This document shows, one piece after another, positions 63,849 to 64,000 of a stretch of DNA of 64,000 nucleotides (position 1 is the stretch's first letter; each line of letters opens with the position of its first letter). The notes beneath the pieces were generated by a model. That model saw only the letters and a program-made list of their open reading frames with translations. It was not told the DNA's origin and ran no database searches. The stretch is from Sanyastnella coralliicola (GTDB lineage Bacteria > Bacteroidota > Bacteroidia > Flavobacteriales_D > Sanyastnellaceae), in assembly GCF_030845195.1 (NCBI RefSeq), contig NZ_CP132543.1, positions 1,257,501 through 1,321,500 on the forward strand, written 5' to 3'. The translations under genes were made by a program, and so were the position numbers.

Positions 63849-64000
63849 ATGAAAAAGATTTTACTACTACTCGCTGTATTTTTCTTGGCTAGCCTTGGTG
63901 CAGAAGCCCAACAGCTTTCGAGAAGAACGCAATTCATCAATAACACTTACTTGATGAATCCAGCTGTAGCTGGAACAAAGCTCTATTCACCAATCACTGT
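63849..64000 (+). CDS. PorP/SprF family outer membrane protein (3' end cut by window)
   Basis: Fifty codons are visible: signal peptide MKKILLLLAVFFLASLGAEAQ, then FINNTYLMNPAVAGTKLYSP, the N-terminal signature of PorP/SprF proteins (NPAxAG). These outer membrane beta-barrels help T9SS cargo with type B sorting domains reach or stay on the surface. The start is seven bases after the stop of the SprB-like gene, so the two are an operon and a functional pair. Confidence 0.85.
   Translation, partial: MKKILLLLAVFFLASLGAEAQQLSRRTQFINNTYLMNPAVAGTKLYSPIT

Overview
The window looks like the chromosome of a marine-type Bacteroidota, most likely a flavobacterium of the Cryomorphaceae/Schleiferiaceae kind; this placement is an inference. 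The evidence is several very large secreted proteins with type IX secretion (T9SS) C-terminal sorting domains, an SprB-like/SprF-like pair at the right edge, S46 and M1 peptidases, a solo BioY, and promoters of the Bacteroidetes type (TAnnTTTG near -7). No rRNA, tRNA, CRISPR array, insertion sequence or prophage was seen.

Layout. 1-6962: two adjacent paralogous giant gliding-associated proteins with a small secreted protein between them. 6959-17633 (minus): a LAS-type peptidase-like protein, an M1 lipoprotein peptidase, then a long run in transcription order TPR membrane protein, ribH, asnB, a GT-C-like membrane protein, DUF2461, a second M1 peptidase and bioY. 17840-23823 (plus): recF, dciA-like, a pentaheme cytochrome with a T9SS tail, a glycosyltransferase-like gene and phoH. 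23946-25277 (minus): rpsP, whose S16 protein has an Ala/Glu repeat tail, and rimM. Then an HD hydrolase and folE.

26871-33932 is a complete hisGDCBHAFI(E) operon of overlapping genes. It is preceded by a Bacteroidetes promoter, a 20-codon leader peptide with four His codons and a strong terminator, which is a classical attenuator layout. 34005-41275 holds housekeeping and envelope genes: mtfA, an FKBP lipoprotein, yaaA, a CvfB-like regulator, a T9SS protein, threonine aldolase and a J-domain protein. 41306-42207 is a MarR regulator and an NTF2-like secreted protein that share a palindromic operator candidate. 42503-50951 has an S46 dipeptidyl peptidase, small unknown genes, a possible small RNA, a CotH-kinase surface protein and a DMT transporter. 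50960-54340 is a fused acyl-CoA mutase (IcmF). 56202-59807 is a secreted protein with an apparently intact lysyl oxidase domain. 60746-64000 is an SprB-repeat protein followed by the start of a PorP/SprF gene.

The most unusual signal is a dispersed oriented 13-mer, TTCCGCGCTAGCG. It occurs nine times exactly, and seven more times with one or two changes at its centre, on both strands and mostly inside unrelated genes. Within genes it is always read in the same frame for a given orientation (Ser-Ala-Leu-Ala, or Ala-X-Ala-Glu). It behaves like a DNA-level signal, such as an uptake sequence or a protein-binding site, that has been fitted into coding sequence. Four of the nine exact copies lie in the his operon.
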